The notes: generated from the letters alone by a model not told the origin. A stretch of DNA of 64,000 nt from Aliigemmobacter aestuarii (GCF_004799285.1 NZ_SSND01000001.1:620001-684000); one strand, 5' to 3'; numbered from the stretch's first letter, positions 35,364 to 44,625 are shown. Translations and numbers: made by a program.

Positions 35364-36094
35364 ACGGCTGGATCAGGGTGGCGGGGCTTGGCCCCGGGGA
35401 CGAATCGCTGGTGACCGACCCGGTGCGCGCGGCGCTGGATCAGGCGACCGACGTGATCGGCTACATACCCTATGTGGCCCGCGTGGCCCCGCGACCGGGG
35501 CTGACGCTGCATGCCAGCGACAACCGCGTGGAACTGGACCGTGCCGCACATGCGCTGCGTCTGGCGCGCGAAGGGGGGCACGTGGTGATCGTGTCTTCGG
35601 GCGATCCGGGGGTCTTCGCGATGGCCAGCGCGCTGTTCGAGGCGCTGGAGGCCGAACCCGACCCCGACGCCCATGACATCGCCATCCTGCCCGGCATCAC
35701 CGCGATGCTGGCGGCGGCGGCGGCGGCGGGTGCCCCCCTCGGGCATGATTTCGCGGCGATCAACCTTTCGGACAACCTGAAGCCCTGGGACATGGTGGAA
35801 CGCCGCCTGCGGCTGGCCGCGCAGGCCGATTTCGCGATGGCCTTCTACAATCCGCGGTCGAAATCCCGCCCGCACCAGTTCACCCGCACGCTGGAGGTGC
35901 TGCGCGAGGAATGCGGGCCTGACCGGCTGATCACCTTCGCCCGCGCCGTCACCACCCCCGAGCAGGCGCTCCGCACCGTCACGCTGGCCGAGGCCACGCC
36001 CGAAATGGCGGACATGCGGACCGTGGTTCTGGTCGGCAATTCCGCCACACGGCGGGTCGGACGCTGGGTCTATACCCCGAGGCGGGCGGAATGA
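35360..36094 (+). CDS. cobJ: Precorrin-3B C17-methyltransferase CobJ
   Basis: A 244-residue tetrapyrrole methylase that methylates C-17 with ring contraction. Motifs: G-L-G-P-G-D-E-S-L-V-T, V-I-G-Y-I-P-Y, S-S-G-D-P-G-V-F-A-M-A, N-L-S-D-N-L-K-P-W and Y-N-P-R-S-K-S-R, all typical of CobJ/CbiH. Its last 25 bases overlap the 3' end of the convergent cobK gene. Confidence 0.95.
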   Translation: MNGWIRVAGLGPGDESLVTDPVRAALDQATDVIGYIPYVARVAPRPGLTLHASDNRVELDRAAHALRLAREGGHVVIVSSGDPGVFAMASALFEALEAEPDPDAHDIAILPGITAMLAAAAAAGAPLGHDFAAINLSDNLKPWDMVERRLRLAAQADFAMAFYNPRSKSRPHQFTRTLEVLREECGPDRLITFARAVTTPEQALRTVTLAEATPEMADMRTVVLVGNSATRRVGRWVYTPRRAE

Positions 36095-36819
36095 CCCAGC
36101 CAGCGCAGCACCTCGGCCGGATCGTCGGTGACCGCGCGGGGCGGCGCGGGGGGGCGGTCGATCAGGATGACTGGCAGGCCAAGGCTGCGCGCGGCATCCA
36201 GTTTCGCCCGCGCGCCGGTTCCGCCCGCGTTCTTGGCGACGATATGGGTGATGCGGTGGGCCTTCATCAGCGCCAGGTCGCCATCCAGGGTGAAGGGGCC
36301 GCGCGCGATTTCCACCGCCACATCGGCCAGTGGCAGCGCGCCCTGCGGCGGATCGACAAGGCGGATCAGATAGTGATGCTGCGGGCGGGCGGCGAAAGCG
36401 GCCAGCGTCTGCTTGCCGATGGCCAGAAACACCCGCGCGGGCGCCATTGGCAGGGCCGCGACCGCGCCCGCGATATCGGCGACATGGGTCCAGAGGTCGC
36501 CGGGGCCCGCGACCCAGGGCGCGCGTTCAAAGGCCAGAAGGGCCACACCCGCCGCCTCGCAGGCGGCAACGGCATTGGCGCTCATCCCGGCGGCGAAAGG
36601 GTGGGTTGCGTCGATCACATGGGTGATGCCTTCGGCCCCCAGATAGGCGCAAAGTCCCGCCACCCCGCCAAAGCCGCCGACGCGGGTGGGCAGGGGTTGA
36701 GCCACCGGCGCATCGGTCCGCCCGGCGTAGGAAAACACCGCATCCACCCCGGCGGTCGCCAGATGGCGGGCCAGAAGGCTGGCCTCGGTCGTGCCCCCCA
36801 GAAGAAGGACGCGCGGCAT
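36070..36819 (-). CDS. cobK: Precorrin-6A reductase CobK
   Basis: A 249-residue NADPH-dependent reductase: [13 protein letters not shown] at the start, D-A-T-H-P-F-A-A-G-M-S and V-A-K-N-A-G-G-T-G-A-R-A-K-L-D-A-A. It is the only cob gene of this stretch on the minus strand, inserted between cobJ and cobL. Its start codon shares the CATG at 36817-36820 with that of cobL, so the two 5' ends abut head to head; ATG 36831 is an alternative start that would overlap cobL more. Its promoter must lie within the cobL coding region. Confidence 0.93.
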   Translation of the reverse strand: MPRVLLLGGTTEASLLARHLATAGVDAVFSYAGRTDAPVAQPLPTRVGGFGGVAGLCAYLGAEGITHVIDATHPFAAGMSANAVAACEAAGVALLAFERAPWVAGPGDLWTHVADIAGAVAALPMAPARVFLAIGKQTLAAFAARPQHHYLIRLVDPPQGALPLADVAVEIARGPFTLDGDLALMKAHRITHIVAKNAGGTGARAKLDAARSLGLPVILIDRPPAPPRAVTDDPAEVLRWLGHSARLGV

Positions 36820-38011
36820 GGCTGAGGGCATGAAGGCTCCGTGGCTGGCGATCATCGGTCTGGGCGAAGATGGCGCGGAAGGGCTGACGGATGCAAGCCG
36901 CGCCGCGCTGGCAGCGGCCTCGGTCATCTTCGGCGGCCCGCGCCATCTGGCGCTGGTGGACGTGGGCGAACGCGGGCGGGAGTGGCCGGTGCCCTTTGAC
37001 CTGGCCCCCCTTCTGGCGCTGCGCGGGCAGCCGGTGGCAATGCTGGTTTCGGGCGATCCGTTCTGGCATGGCGCGGGCGGATCGGTGGCGCGCCACCTTT
37101 CCCCCGAGGAATGGCAGGTCTTTCCGGCGCCGTCCTGTTTCACGCTGGCCGCCGCGCGCCTTGGCTGGCGGATCGAAGAGACCACCTGCATCGGCCTGCA
37201 CGCCGCGCCCTTCGCCCGCCTGCGGCCCGGCCTTGCCGAGGGCGCGCGGATCATCGCCACCCTGCGCGACGGCGCGGCGCCTGCGGAATTCGCACGCTGG
37301 CTTTGCGGCCTGGGCTTTGGAGACAGCGATCTCTGGGTGATGGAAGCGCTTGGCGGGCCGCGCGAACACATCCGCAAGACCGCCGCACAAGCCTTTGACA
37401 TGGCTGACATTTCCACGCCCGTTGTGGTCGCGGTCAGGGCGCGGGGCCGCGCCGGATTGCCGCGCGGCTTCGGCCTGCCGGATGACCTGTTCGCCCATGA
37501 CGGGCAGATCACCAAGCGCCCCGTGCGGGCCCTGACGCTGTCCACGCTTGCCCCCCGCCCGGGCGAGGTGCTTTGGGACATCGGCGGCGGGTCGGGTTCG
37601 GTCTCGGTCGAATGGTGCCTTTCCGGGGGCATGTCCTGCTGCATCGAGCCACGGGCGGATCGCGCCGCGAACATCCGCGCCAATGCGGCGGCCTTCGGGG
37701 TGGATCACCGGCTGACCGTCACGACGGGCCGCGCGCCCGAGGCGCTGGCGGGGCTGCCCGCACCCGATGCCGTCTTTGTCGGCGGTGGCGGGGATGCGGG
37801 GCTTTTCGCGCATCTCTGGGCGGTATTGCCCCCCGGCACGCGGATCGTGGCCAATGCCGTGACGCTGGAATCGGAAACCCTGCTGGCGCAGTTGCACGCC
37901 ACCCACGGCGGCCATCTGATGCGGATCGACATCGCGCAGGCCGGCACGCTGGGGCGCATGCGCGACTGGCAGGCGGCGCGGCCCGTCGTACAATGGAGCG
38001 TTAGGCGATGA
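36818..38011 (+). CDS. cobL: Precorrin-6Y C5,15-methyltransferase (decarboxylating) CobL
   Basis: A 397-residue fusion: N-terminal CbiE-type tetrapyrrole methylase (about 1-200; I-I-G-L-G-E-D-G and [12 protein letters not shown]) and C-terminal CbiT methyltransferase (about 230-395; [13 protein letters not shown]). It methylates C-5 and C-15 and decarboxylates the C-12 acetate. ATG 36818 is preferred because AAGAAGGA lies 8 bases before it, within cobK antisense; ATG 36830 is possible. Overlaps cobE by 4 bases. Confidence 0.94.
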   Translation: MAEGMKAPWLAIIGLGEDGAEGLTDASRAALAAASVIFGGPRHLALVDVGERGREWPVPFDLAPLLALRGQPVAMLVSGDPFWHGAGGSVARHLSPEEWQVFPAPSCFTLAAARLGWRIEETTCIGLHAAPFARLRPGLAEGARIIATLRDGAAPAEFARWLCGLGFGDSDLWVMEALGGPREHIRKTAAQAFDMADISTPVVVAVRARGRAGLPRGFGLPDDLFAHDGQITKRPVRALTLSTLAPRPGEVLWDIGGGSGSVSVEWCLSGGMSCCIEPRADRAANIRANAAAFGVDHRLTVTTGRAPEALAGLPAPDAVFVGGGGDAGLFAHLWAVLPPGTRIVANAVTLESETLLAQLHATHGGHLMRIDIAQAGTLGRMRDWQAARPVVQWSVRR

Positions 38012-38394
38012 TCGTGGCGGGGATCGGCTTTCGCGCGGCCGCGACGGCCGAGGCACTGGCCGCGGCCCTTGCGGCGCTTGGCCCCGACGCACCCATGCCC
38101 GAGGCCCTTGCCACCGCCGCCGAAAAGGCCGATGCAGCGGCGCTGCGGGTGCTGGCGGCGCGGATGGGCCTGCCTGTCGTGTCGGTTCCGGCCAGTCGCC
38201 TGTCGGGGGTGAAGACGCCAACCCGGTCGGAACGGGTCAAGGAACGGTTCGGCACCGGATCGCTGGCCGAGGCGGCGGCGCTGGCGGCGGCGGGACCGGG
38301 GGCGCGGATCATCGCGGGGCGCGTGACCTCGCCCTGCGGAATGGCGACGGCGGCGCTTGCCGAAGGGGACGGACGGGAAGGAGACGGGGCATGA
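38008..38394 (+). CDS. cobE: Cobalamin biosynthesis protein CobE (CbiG C-terminal domain)
   Basis: A 128-residue protein matching the C-terminal CbiG domain: V-A-G-I-G-F-R at the start, [20 protein letters not shown] and [12 protein letters not shown]. Its role in the aerobic pathway is unclear, possibly substrate handover. It overlaps cobL and cobM by 4 bases each. Confidence 0.88.
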   Translation: MIVAGIGFRAAATAEALAAALAALGPDAPMPEALATAAEKADAAALRVLAARMGLPVVSVPASRLSGVKTPTRSERVKERFGTGSLAEAAALAAAGPGARIIAGRVTSPCGMATAALAEGDGREGDGA

Positions 38395-39170
38395 CGGTTC
38401 ACTTCATCGGAGCAGGGCCAGGCGCGCCCGACCTGATCACGATCCGCGGGCGCGACCTGATCGCCGCCTGCCCGGTCTGCCTTTACGCCGGATCGCTGGT
38501 GCCCGAGGCGCTTCTGGCCCATTGTCCGCCCGGTGCGCGGATCGTGAACACCGCGCCCCTGTCGCTTGACCAGATCATCGGGGAAATCGCCACCGCCCAT
38601 GCGGCCGGTCAGGATGTGGCGCGGCTTCATTCGGGCGACCTGTCGGTCTGGTCGGCCATGGGCGAACAGCTGCGCCGCCTGCGCGAGATAGGCATCCCCT
38701 ATGACGTGACGCCGGGCGTGCCCTCGTTCGCCGCCGCGGCCGCCACGCTGGGGGCAGAGCTGACCCTGCCGGGGATCGCGCAATCGGTGATCCTGACGCG
38801 GACCTCGGGCCGCGCCAGCGCCATGCCCGAAGGCGAGACGCTTCAGAACTTTGCCCGCACCGGCGCGACGCTCGCCATCCACCTTTCGGTGCATGTGCTG
38901 GACCGGGTGGTCGCGGACCTGACCCCGCATTACGGCGCGGATTGCCCGGTGGCCGTGGTCTGGCGGGCAAGCTGGCCCGATCAGCGGGTGGTCAAGGCCA
39001 CCCTCGCCACGCTTGAAACCGCCGTCGGCGCCGAGATGGAGCGCACCGCGCTGATCCTTGTCGGGCGCGCGATCGGGGCCGAGGATTTCGACGAAAGCCG
39101 CCTTTACGCAGGCGATTACGACCGCCGCTATCGGCCCGTCGGCACCCATCCCCGCTTTCCCGGCACCTGA
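38391..39170 (+). CDS. cobM: Precorrin-4 C11-methyltransferase CobM
   Basis: A 259-residue tetrapyrrole methylase: [31 protein letters not shown] and [11 protein letters not shown] are CobM/CbiF hallmarks. It methylates precorrin-4 at C-11. Overlaps cobE by 4 bases; cobB follows after 6. Confidence 0.95.
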   Translation: MTVHFIGAGPGAPDLITIRGRDLIAACPVCLYAGSLVPEALLAHCPPGARIVNTAPLSLDQIIGEIATAHAAGQDVARLHSGDLSVWSAMGEQLRRLREIGIPYDVTPGVPSFAAAAATLGAELTLPGIAQSVILTRTSGRASAMPEGETLQNFARTGATLAIHLSVHVLDRVVADLTPHYGADCPVAVVWRASWPDQRVVKATLATLETAVGAEMERTALILVGRAIGAEDFDESRLYAGDYDRRYRPVGTHPRFPGT

Positions 39171-39176
39171 ACGGCC

Positions 39177-40511
39177 ATGCCCCGCCCCTTCCCCCCCGGC
39201 GTGATCATCTCGGCCCCGGCCTCGGGCACCGGCAAGACGACGCTTGCGCTTGGTCTGCTGGCGGCGTTCCGCGCAGCGGGGGTGACGGTGCAGCCCTTCA
39301 AGAGCGGGCCGGATTACATCGACCCCGCCTTCCACACCGCCGCGGCGGGGCGCGACAGCGTGAACCTCGACACCTGGTCGATGGGCGCAGGGCGTATCGC
39401 CGGGCTGATCTCGGCCGCCGAGGGCGCGGATCTGGTGATCGCCGAAGGGTCCATGGGGTTGTTCGACGGGGCCGTGGCACCGGGCGAGGCGGGCATCGGT
39501 GCCTCGGCCGATCTGTCGGCGCTGACCGGCTGGCCGGTGATCCTTGTGCTGGACGTGTCGGGGCAGGCGCAATCGGCCGCTGCCGTGGCGCGCGGGTTCG
39601 CGGGATTCCGGCCGGATGTGCGGCTGGCCGGGGTCGTACTGAACAAGGTGGCCAGTCCCCGGCACGAAACCCTGCTGCGGCAGGGGATGGAGGCGGCGGG
39701 GCTGCCGGTTCTGGGCGCCCTGCCACGCCGTGCCTCGATCGAGCTGCCCGAACGGCACCTGGGCCTTGTCCAGGCCGAAGAGCACCCGCGCCTTGCCGCC
39801 CTTCTGGACGAGGCGGGGCGCTTCGTGGCCGGGCATATCGACCTTGGGGCGGTGCGCGGGGCGGCCGTGGCAGGGCTTGCCCCGGCGGCGCCGCTGGCAG
39901 TGCCCCCGCCCGCCGAACGCATCGCCCTGGCGCGGGATGCGGCGTTTTCCTTCGTCTATCCGCATCTTCTGGCCGGATGGCGGGCAGCGGGTGCGACGAT
40001 CCTGCCGTTTTCGCCGCTGGCCGACGAAGGCCCGGACGACAGCGCGGGCGCCTGCTGGCTGCCCGGCGGATACCCCGAACTGCACGCAGGCCGGTTGGCC
40101 GCGGCACAGACCTTCCGGTCGCGGCTCTGCGCCTTCGCGGACACCCGCCCCGTGCACGGGGAATGCGGGGGCTACATGGCGATGGGGGCGGGGCTGGTCG
40201 ACAAGGATGGCACGCGGCATCGGATGGCCGGGCTTCTTGGCCTTGAAACCTCGTTCGCGAAGCGCCGGATGCACCTTGGCTATCGCCACGCGCGCCTTGC
40301 CGCGCCGATCCCCGGCCATGACCCCGGCGCGGCGCTGCGCGGGCATGAATTCCACTATGCCACGATCCTTTCCCAGCCCGACGCGGCGCTGGCCGTCGTG
40401 ACCGGCCCGGATGGCGCGGCGGTTGACGAAACCGGATCTTTCCGCGAATACCCCGGCGGCGGAAGGGCCACGGGCACCTTCTTTCACCTGATCGCAGAGG
40501 CCAGCGCATGA
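39177..40511 (+). CDS. cobB: Hydrogenobyrinic acid a,c-diamide synthase CobB
   Basis: A 444-residue amidotransferase. ATP site S-G-T-G-K-T-T near residues 15-21, F-K-S-G-P-D-Y-I-D-P, and a glutaminase domain with Cys330 in H-G-E-C-G-G-Y-M. It amidates the a and c side chains before cobalt insertion. CobA starts inside its stop codon. Confidence 0.95.
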   Translation: MPRPFPPGVIISAPASGTGKTTLALGLLAAFRAAGVTVQPFKSGPDYIDPAFHTAAAGRDSVNLDTWSMGAGRIAGLISAAEGADLVIAEGSMGLFDGAVAPGEAGIGASADLSALTGWPVILVLDVSGQAQSAAAVARGFAGFRPDVRLAGVVLNKVASPRHETLLRQGMEAAGLPVLGALPRRASIELPERHLGLVQAEEHPRLAALLDEAGRFVAGHIDLGAVRGAAVAGLAPAAPLAVPPPAERIALARDAAFSFVYPHLLAGWRAAGATILPFSPLADEGPDDSAGACWLPGGYPELHAGRLAAAQTFRSRLCAFADTRPVHGECGGYMAMGAGLVDKDGTRHRMAGLLGLETSFAKRRMHLGYRHARLAAPIPGHDPGAALRGHEFHYATILSQPDAALAVVTGPDGAAVDETGSFREYPGGGRATGTFFHLIAEASA

Positions 40512-41239
40512 CCGGCTTTGTCTCATTCGTCTCGTCCGGGCCCGGCGATCCGGAATTGCTGACGCTCAAGGCGGTGGACCGGCTGCAAAAGGCCGATGTG
40601 GTGCTGTTCGACGACCTGTCGTCGGGGCCGATCCTGGGCCACGCCCGGCCCGGCGCCGATCTGGTGGGCGTGGGCAAGCGGGCCGGTCGCCCCTCGCCCA
40701 AGCAGGACCATGTCAGCCGCCTGCTGGTCGATTACGCACTGACGGGCGCGCGTGTCGTGCGGTTGAAATCCGGCGATGCCGGGCTTTTCGGCCGCCTGGA
40801 AGAGGAACTGACCGCGCTGCGCGCCTCGGGCATCGGGTTCGAGATCGTGCCCGGAGTCACCTCGGCCTCGGCGGCGGCGGCGGCGGCCTGTATTCCGCTG
40901 ACCCGGCGGCTGACCGCGAGGCGGGTGCAGTTCGTGACCGGCGCGGATGTGACGGGCGGGTTGCCCGAGAGCCTGAACTGGGCCGCCCTGGCCGACGGTC
41001 AGGCCACAACGGTGGTCTACATGGGCAAGCGCACCTTCGCGCGGCTGGTGGCCGAGCTGATGGCGCGCGGGCTGCCCGGCGACACCCCCGCCCTTCTGGC
41101 CGAGGCCGTGGGGCATCCGACGCAGGTCCTGTTGCGCACCACGATCGCGGGGCTGGCCGCGCGGCTTGAGGCGGAGGGGCCGGGCGATATGCCGGGCCTG
41201 ATCCTTTACGGCCCGCTGGCCGAAGGCGAGACGCCGTGA
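40508..41239 (+). CDS. cobA: Uroporphyrinogen-III C-methyltransferase CobA
   Basis: A 243-residue SUMT: S-G-P-G-D-P-E-L-L-T-L-K-A, V-L-F-D-D-L, V-G-K-R-A-G and R-L-K-S-G-D-A-G-L-F-G-R, then P-G-V-T-S-A-S. It makes precorrin-2 from uroporphyrinogen III, the entry step to B12 (and siroheme). No CysG oxidase/ferrochelatase domain is fused. Overlaps cobB upstream and the DUF1636 gene downstream. Confidence 0.94.
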   Translation: MTGFVSFVSSGPGDPELLTLKAVDRLQKADVVLFDDLSSGPILGHARPGADLVGVGKRAGRPSPKQDHVSRLLVDYALTGARVVRLKSGDAGLFGRLEEELTALRASGIGFEIVPGVTSASAAAAAACIPLTRRLTARRVQFVTGADVTGGLPESLNWAALADGQATTVVYMGKRTFARLVAELMARGLPGDTPALLAEAVGHPTQVLLRTTIAGLAARLEAEGPGDMPGLILYGPLAEGETP

Positions 41240-41553
41240 AGATCACCCTTTGCGCCACCTGCACGCTTGGCGCTTCGGGCTTCGCCGGGGACCTGGCCCC
41301 CGCGCTGGAGAAGGCGGGCATCGCGGCCGAAATCGCGACGGTGGAATGCATGTCGGGGTGCGCGCGCCCGTCGACCATCGCCTTCCGCGCTCCGGGCAAG
41401 ACGGCCTATCTGTTCGGCGAGGTGACGGCCGACGACCTGCCCCATCTTGTGGTCTTCGCCCGTCTTTACCGCGATACGCCCGATGGCAACCTTGCCGATG
41501 CCCGCCCGCTCGGGCCGCTTCGGATGAAGGCTCTGGCGCGCATTCCGGGCTAG
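41236..41553 (+). CDS. DUF1636 protein, short paralogue
   Basis: A 105-residue DUF1636 protein starting at GTG 41236 within the cobA stop. Cysteines occur as L-C-A-T-C and V-E-C-M-S-G-C, the likely four ligands of a thioredoxin-like [2Fe-2S] ferredoxin. Compared with the copy at 28078-28515 it lacks the inserted cysteine block but keeps the A-P-G-K motif and the L-A-R-I-P tail. As the last gene of the cobG-cobA string it is probably involved in cobalt or redox supply to the pathway; function unproven. Confidence 0.83.
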   Translation: MKITLCATCTLGASGFAGDLAPALEKAGIAAEIATVECMSGCARPSTIAFRAPGKTAYLFGEVTADDLPHLVVFARLYRDTPDGNLADARPLGPLRMKALARIPG

Positions 41554-41647
41554 ATTTCCGCCTTCCGCGCGGCGGATGTCGCAAACCGCCCGAAGCTGCC
41601 GCAAATTCCCTTGACCGGAACGGCCCGTCCTGTGCAGATGGAAGGGC

Positions 41648-41840
41648 AAGGTGTCCCATCAGGTGCGAAGCGCCGGGACTGAAACGGGAATGAGGTCAGG
41701 GCGGACCCAAGGCGGCGCCCCATGCCTCAGCCGCCCCCGCGACTGTAAGCGGTGAGCGGGCTTTCATCAGGCCACTGTCCCGGTGACGGGATGGGAAGGC
41801 GAAGGCCCGCATCGACCCGCAAGCCAGGAGACCGGCCCTG
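41648..41840 (+). promoter_or_regulatory. Cobalamin riboswitch upstream of cbtBA
   Basis: Conserved blocks appear in order: GAAACGGGAATG (41681-41692), CAGCCGCCCCCGCGACTGTAAGCGG (41728-41752 region), GCCACTGTCC (near 41771) and the B12 box AAGCCAGGAGACCGGCC (41821-41837). Boundaries are approximate. The 332-base gap after the DUF1636 gene is essentially this element. It should repress the cobalt transporter when adenosylcobalamin is abundant. Confidence 0.93.
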
Positions 41841-41885
41841 CGTGGATGAAACTCAAACTGCCGTCGGGTGTGACGGCATGGAGAT

Positions 41886-42056
41886 ATGACGATGACGACG
41901 CTTTCCTCGGCCAAGGTGACCTCGGCGCTGCTGCCCGTCCTGTTCATGACGGTTCTGGGCCTGTCGGTGATGTTCGTGGCGGGCCACGCCCAATCGGCCA
42001 CCCTGCACGACGCCGCCCATGACATCCGTCACGCGACCGGCTTCCCCTGCCACTGA
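41886..42056 (+). CDS. cbtB: Cobalt transporter subunit CbtB
   Basis: A 56-residue protein translated from ATG 41886 (or 41892). It has one membrane span (A-L-L-P-V-L-F-M-T-V-L-G-L-S-V-M-F-V-A-G) and the CbtB histidine tail S-A-T-L-H-D-A-A-H-D-I-R-H-A-T-G-F-P-C-H, which likely binds cobalt. It lies directly behind the riboswitch and 15 bases before cbtA. Confidence 0.93.
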   Translation: MTMTTLSSAKVTSALLPVLFMTVLGLSVMFVAGHAQSATLHDAAHDIRHATGFPCH

Positions 42057-42071
42057 TCGCCTGACGCGTAC

Positions 42072-42824
42072 ATGTTTCAACGTATGCTGGCCAGCGCGCT
42101 GTTCGCTGGCGGTGTAGCGGGGTTGCTTGCAGCCCTGCTGCATTTCGCATTCGTTCAGGACCTCATTCTTCTGGGCGAAAAATATGAAACCGGCGAGCTT
42201 ACGCATTTCGCGGCGCCGGCGCAGGACGGGCATGACCATGCGCCCGCGCCGACCGCCGGGGCAGATGCGGGCGCCGCCCCTGATGACGGCCATGCCGATG
42301 ATGGCCACAGCCACGGCACCGGATCGGACCTGACCCGCAACGGCCTGACGGTCCTGTTCACCGTTCTGGTCTATGTCTCTTATGCGATGCTTCTGGCGGC
42401 GGGCTTCGGCCTTGCCGAAAGCATGGGACGCCGGATCGACCTGAAGGTCGGGGTGCTCTGGGGCATCTCGGGCTTTGCCGCCTTCCAGCTTGCCCCCGCG
42501 ATGGGGCTGGCGCCGGAACTGCCGGGCAGCATCGCCGCAGATCTGGGCGACCGGCAGGTCTGGTGGTGGGGCACCGCGCTGGCGACGGCGACGGCGCTTG
42601 GCCTGTTGTGCTATGGGCGGTCGCTTCTGACGGCGGGGCTTGCCGTGGTGCTGCTGGCGGCACCGCATGTGATTGGCGCGCCCCTGCCGGAAGGCTACTG
42701 GGGACAGGCCCCGACCGAGGTCGGCACGCTATATTCGGCGCGCACGCTGGGCACCGGGCTTGCCGTCTGGGCGGCGCTTGGCGGGGCACTGGCGTGGTTC
42801 TGGACACGCGGCAAGGCCGCATGA
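42072..42824 (+). CDS. cbtA: Cobalt transporter subunit CbtA
   Basis: A 250-residue membrane protein with about five to six hydrophobic spans and a long His/Asp-rich loop (about residues 55-82: H-D-H-A-P-A and D-G-H-A-D-D-G-H-S-H-G). R-M-L-A-S-A-L-F-A-G-G-V-A-G-L and F-Q-L-A-P-A-M-G-L-A-P-E-L-P-G are CbtA family segments. With CbtB it forms the B12-regulated cobalt uptake system. Confidence 0.93.
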   Translation: MFQRMLASALFAGGVAGLLAALLHFAFVQDLILLGEKYETGELTHFAAPAQDGHDHAPAPTAGADAGAAPDDGHADDGHSHGTGSDLTRNGLTVLFTVLVYVSYAMLLAAGFGLAESMGRRIDLKVGVLWGISGFAAFQLAPAMGLAPELPGSIAADLGDRQVWWWGTALATATALGLLCYGRSLLTAGLAVVLLAAPHVIGAPLPEGYWGQAPTEVGTLYSARTLGTGLAVWAALGGALAWFWTRGKAA

Positions 42825-42888
42825 TACCCCGGCGGCGCCCGGCGACGTCCGGGCGCCCCATCGGGACAGGCCAGCGGGACGGCACGGC

Positions 42889-43635
42889 ATGATCGAACTT
42901 CTTCTAGTCGGCATCGGCACCGGCAATCCCGAACATCTGACCCTTCAGGCAATCCGGGCACTGAATTCGGCCGATCTGATCCTGATCCCGCGCAAGGGGC
43001 CTGACAAGGATGACCTTGCGGGCCTGCGCCGCGCGATCTGTGCCGAGGTGGTGACGAATCCGGCCGTCACGCTGGCCGAATTCGACCTGCCGGTGCGCGA
43101 CGAAACGATTGCCGATTACCGCCGCCGGGTCGACCATTGGCACGATGCCATCGCCCGTGTCTGGGCCGGCACGATCGCCGCGCATCCCGGCGCACGCCGC
43201 GCGGCGCTGCTGGTCTGGGGCGACCCGTCGCTTTACGACAGCACGCTGCGCATCGCCGCGCGCCTGTCGCCCGCACCGAAGATCACCGTGATCCCGGGCA
43301 TCACCTCGCTTCAGGCGCTGACGGCGGCCCATGCCATCCCGGTGAACGAGATCGGCGCCCCCTTCACCGTGACCACCGGGCGACGCCTGCGCGACGAAGG
43401 CTTTCCGCCCGGCGTGGACACCTGCGCGGTGATGCTGGACGGCGAATGTTCGTTCCGCGCCCTGCCGATGGAGGGGCTGCACATCTGGTGGGGCGCCTAT
43501 GTGGGGATGACCGAACAGATCACGCTTTCCGGCCCCCTGCCCGGGGTCGCCGCGAAGATCGTGGAAACCCGCGCCGAGGCCCGCGCCCGGCACGGCTGGA
43601 TCATGGATATCTACATCCTGCGGCGCGGCACCTGA
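42889..43635 (+). CDS. cobF: Precorrin-6A synthase (deacetylating) CobF
   Basis: A 248-residue tetrapyrrole methylase of the CobF type: L-V-G-I-G-T-G-N-P-E-H-L-T-L-Q-A, I-P-R-K-G-P-D-K-D-D-L and V-W-G-D-P-S-L-Y-D-S-T. It methylates C-1 and removes the acetyl group in the aerobic pathway. It lies after cbtBA with a 64-base gap, so it may be under the same riboswitch leader. Confidence 0.94.
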   Translation: MIELLLVGIGTGNPEHLTLQAIRALNSADLILIPRKGPDKDDLAGLRRAICAEVVTNPAVTLAEFDLPVRDETIADYRRRVDHWHDAIARVWAGTIAAHPGARRAALLVWGDPSLYDSTLRIAARLSPAPKITVIPGITSLQALTAAHAIPVNEIGAPFTVTTGRRLRDEGFPPGVDTCAVMLDGECSFRALPMEGLHIWWGAYVGMTEQITLSGPLPGVAAKIVETRAEARARHGWIMDIYILRRGT

Positions 43636-43650
43636 TCGCCCGGTGCCGGC

Positions 43651-44625
43651 TCACCTCGCCCGGATCGCGGCCGAGAAATCCGCGCCTTCCGGCACGGCCT
43701 GCGCGCGCGGCGTGATCAGCGCGGCCTGCCGGCGATCGCCCACGCTGCCCTCGCCGCCCAGAACCCCCAGATCGTCCAGATATTCCGGCAGGCGGCCCGA
43801 AAGGATCAGGCGTTCATCCACCGGCAGGTCGGATTTCAGCACCCGCGCCAGGCTGTAGACGGTCGTGGTGCAGTTCGCGGTCAGCGTGTTGTAGAACCTC
43901 GGCGCGGCCTCAAGGTCCTGCGCAAGCCCGACATAGGACAGGAACAGCGCCCGGCGCTGATCTGGCGTCAGCGTGACCGGGTAAAGCCGCACCTCTTCCT
44001 TGCGGTGGTTGGTGCGCAGCCGCACGATGTCGCGTTCCGTCGCGCCGATCAGCACCAGCTCGAACTGCCGGAAGAAGCCGCCGACCTCATTGAAGGATTC
44101 GCCCTTTTCGCGGCGGATCTCGACCGAAAAGACGACATGTTCGCCGTCGGCAAAGCCGAAGCTGACCAGAAGATGTGCGATGTCCGGGCTGTCCCAGACC
44201 GAGGTCAGCATGTCCACGCTGTCAAGGCGGGTCAGGTCATAGGTCCGTTCGGTCCAGACCGCATCGGCCTGCGTTTCCGAGGCCCATCGGAAATCGCGCA
44301 GGTCCGACAGCGTCACCCGGTCACCGTCAATTCGGGCCTTGACGCCGCGCGATACGTCGATGTCCCAGACGCGATCATCGCGCGGCGTGATCGTCTGGTA
44401 CCACCCGCCGACGACCAGCGCCGAGACCGCCAGAACGGCCCAACCGGCCCGTGCGGACCTGAGGCGAAGGGCAACCGCAGCGATGGCCGCAAGGGCCAAG
44501 GCGGCCAGCGCCCCCCAACGGGCAGCGCCCGGCAGGTGCAGCCAGAAGGCCATTCCGGCCCAGGCCGCCCCGCCAAGGACGGCCAGCGCGAACAGGGCAA
44601 TTCCGATGCGACGAAGCAGGGCCAT
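43651..44625 (-). CDS. DUF4105 membrane protein
   Basis: A 324-residue protein with two N-terminal hydrophobic segments and then the DUF4105 domain: W-D-I-D-V-S-R-G-V-K-A, Y-D-L-T-R-L-D-S-V-D-M-L-T-S-V-W, H-L-L-V-S-F-G-F and Y-N-T-L-T-A-N-C-T-T-T-V-Y. The conserved Asn-Cys suggests a papain-like/NlpC-type active centre, but activity is not established. ATG 44625 follows GAGGG by 5 bases; a TTG at 44643 is less likely. Function unknown. Confidence 0.85.
   Translation of the reverse strand: MALLRRIGIALFALAVLGGAAWAGMAFWLHLPGAARWGALAALALAAIAAVALRLRSARAGWAVLAVSALVVGGWYQTITPRDDRVWDIDVSRGVKARIDGDRVTLSDLRDFRWASETQADAVWTERTYDLTRLDSVDMLTSVWDSPDIAHLLVSFGFADGEHVVFSVEIRREKGESFNEVGGFFRQFELVLIGATERDIVRLRTNHRKEEVRLYPVTLTPDQRRALFLSYVGLAQDLEAAPRFYNTLTANCTTTVYSLARVLKSDLPVDERLILSGRLPEYLDDLGVLGGEGSVGDRRQAALITPRAQAVPEGADFSAAIRAR

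Noticed and set aside
38001-40526. 841-codon minus-strand frame across cobE-cobM-cobB
   Set aside because: Composition-driven shadow of three recognised cob genes.
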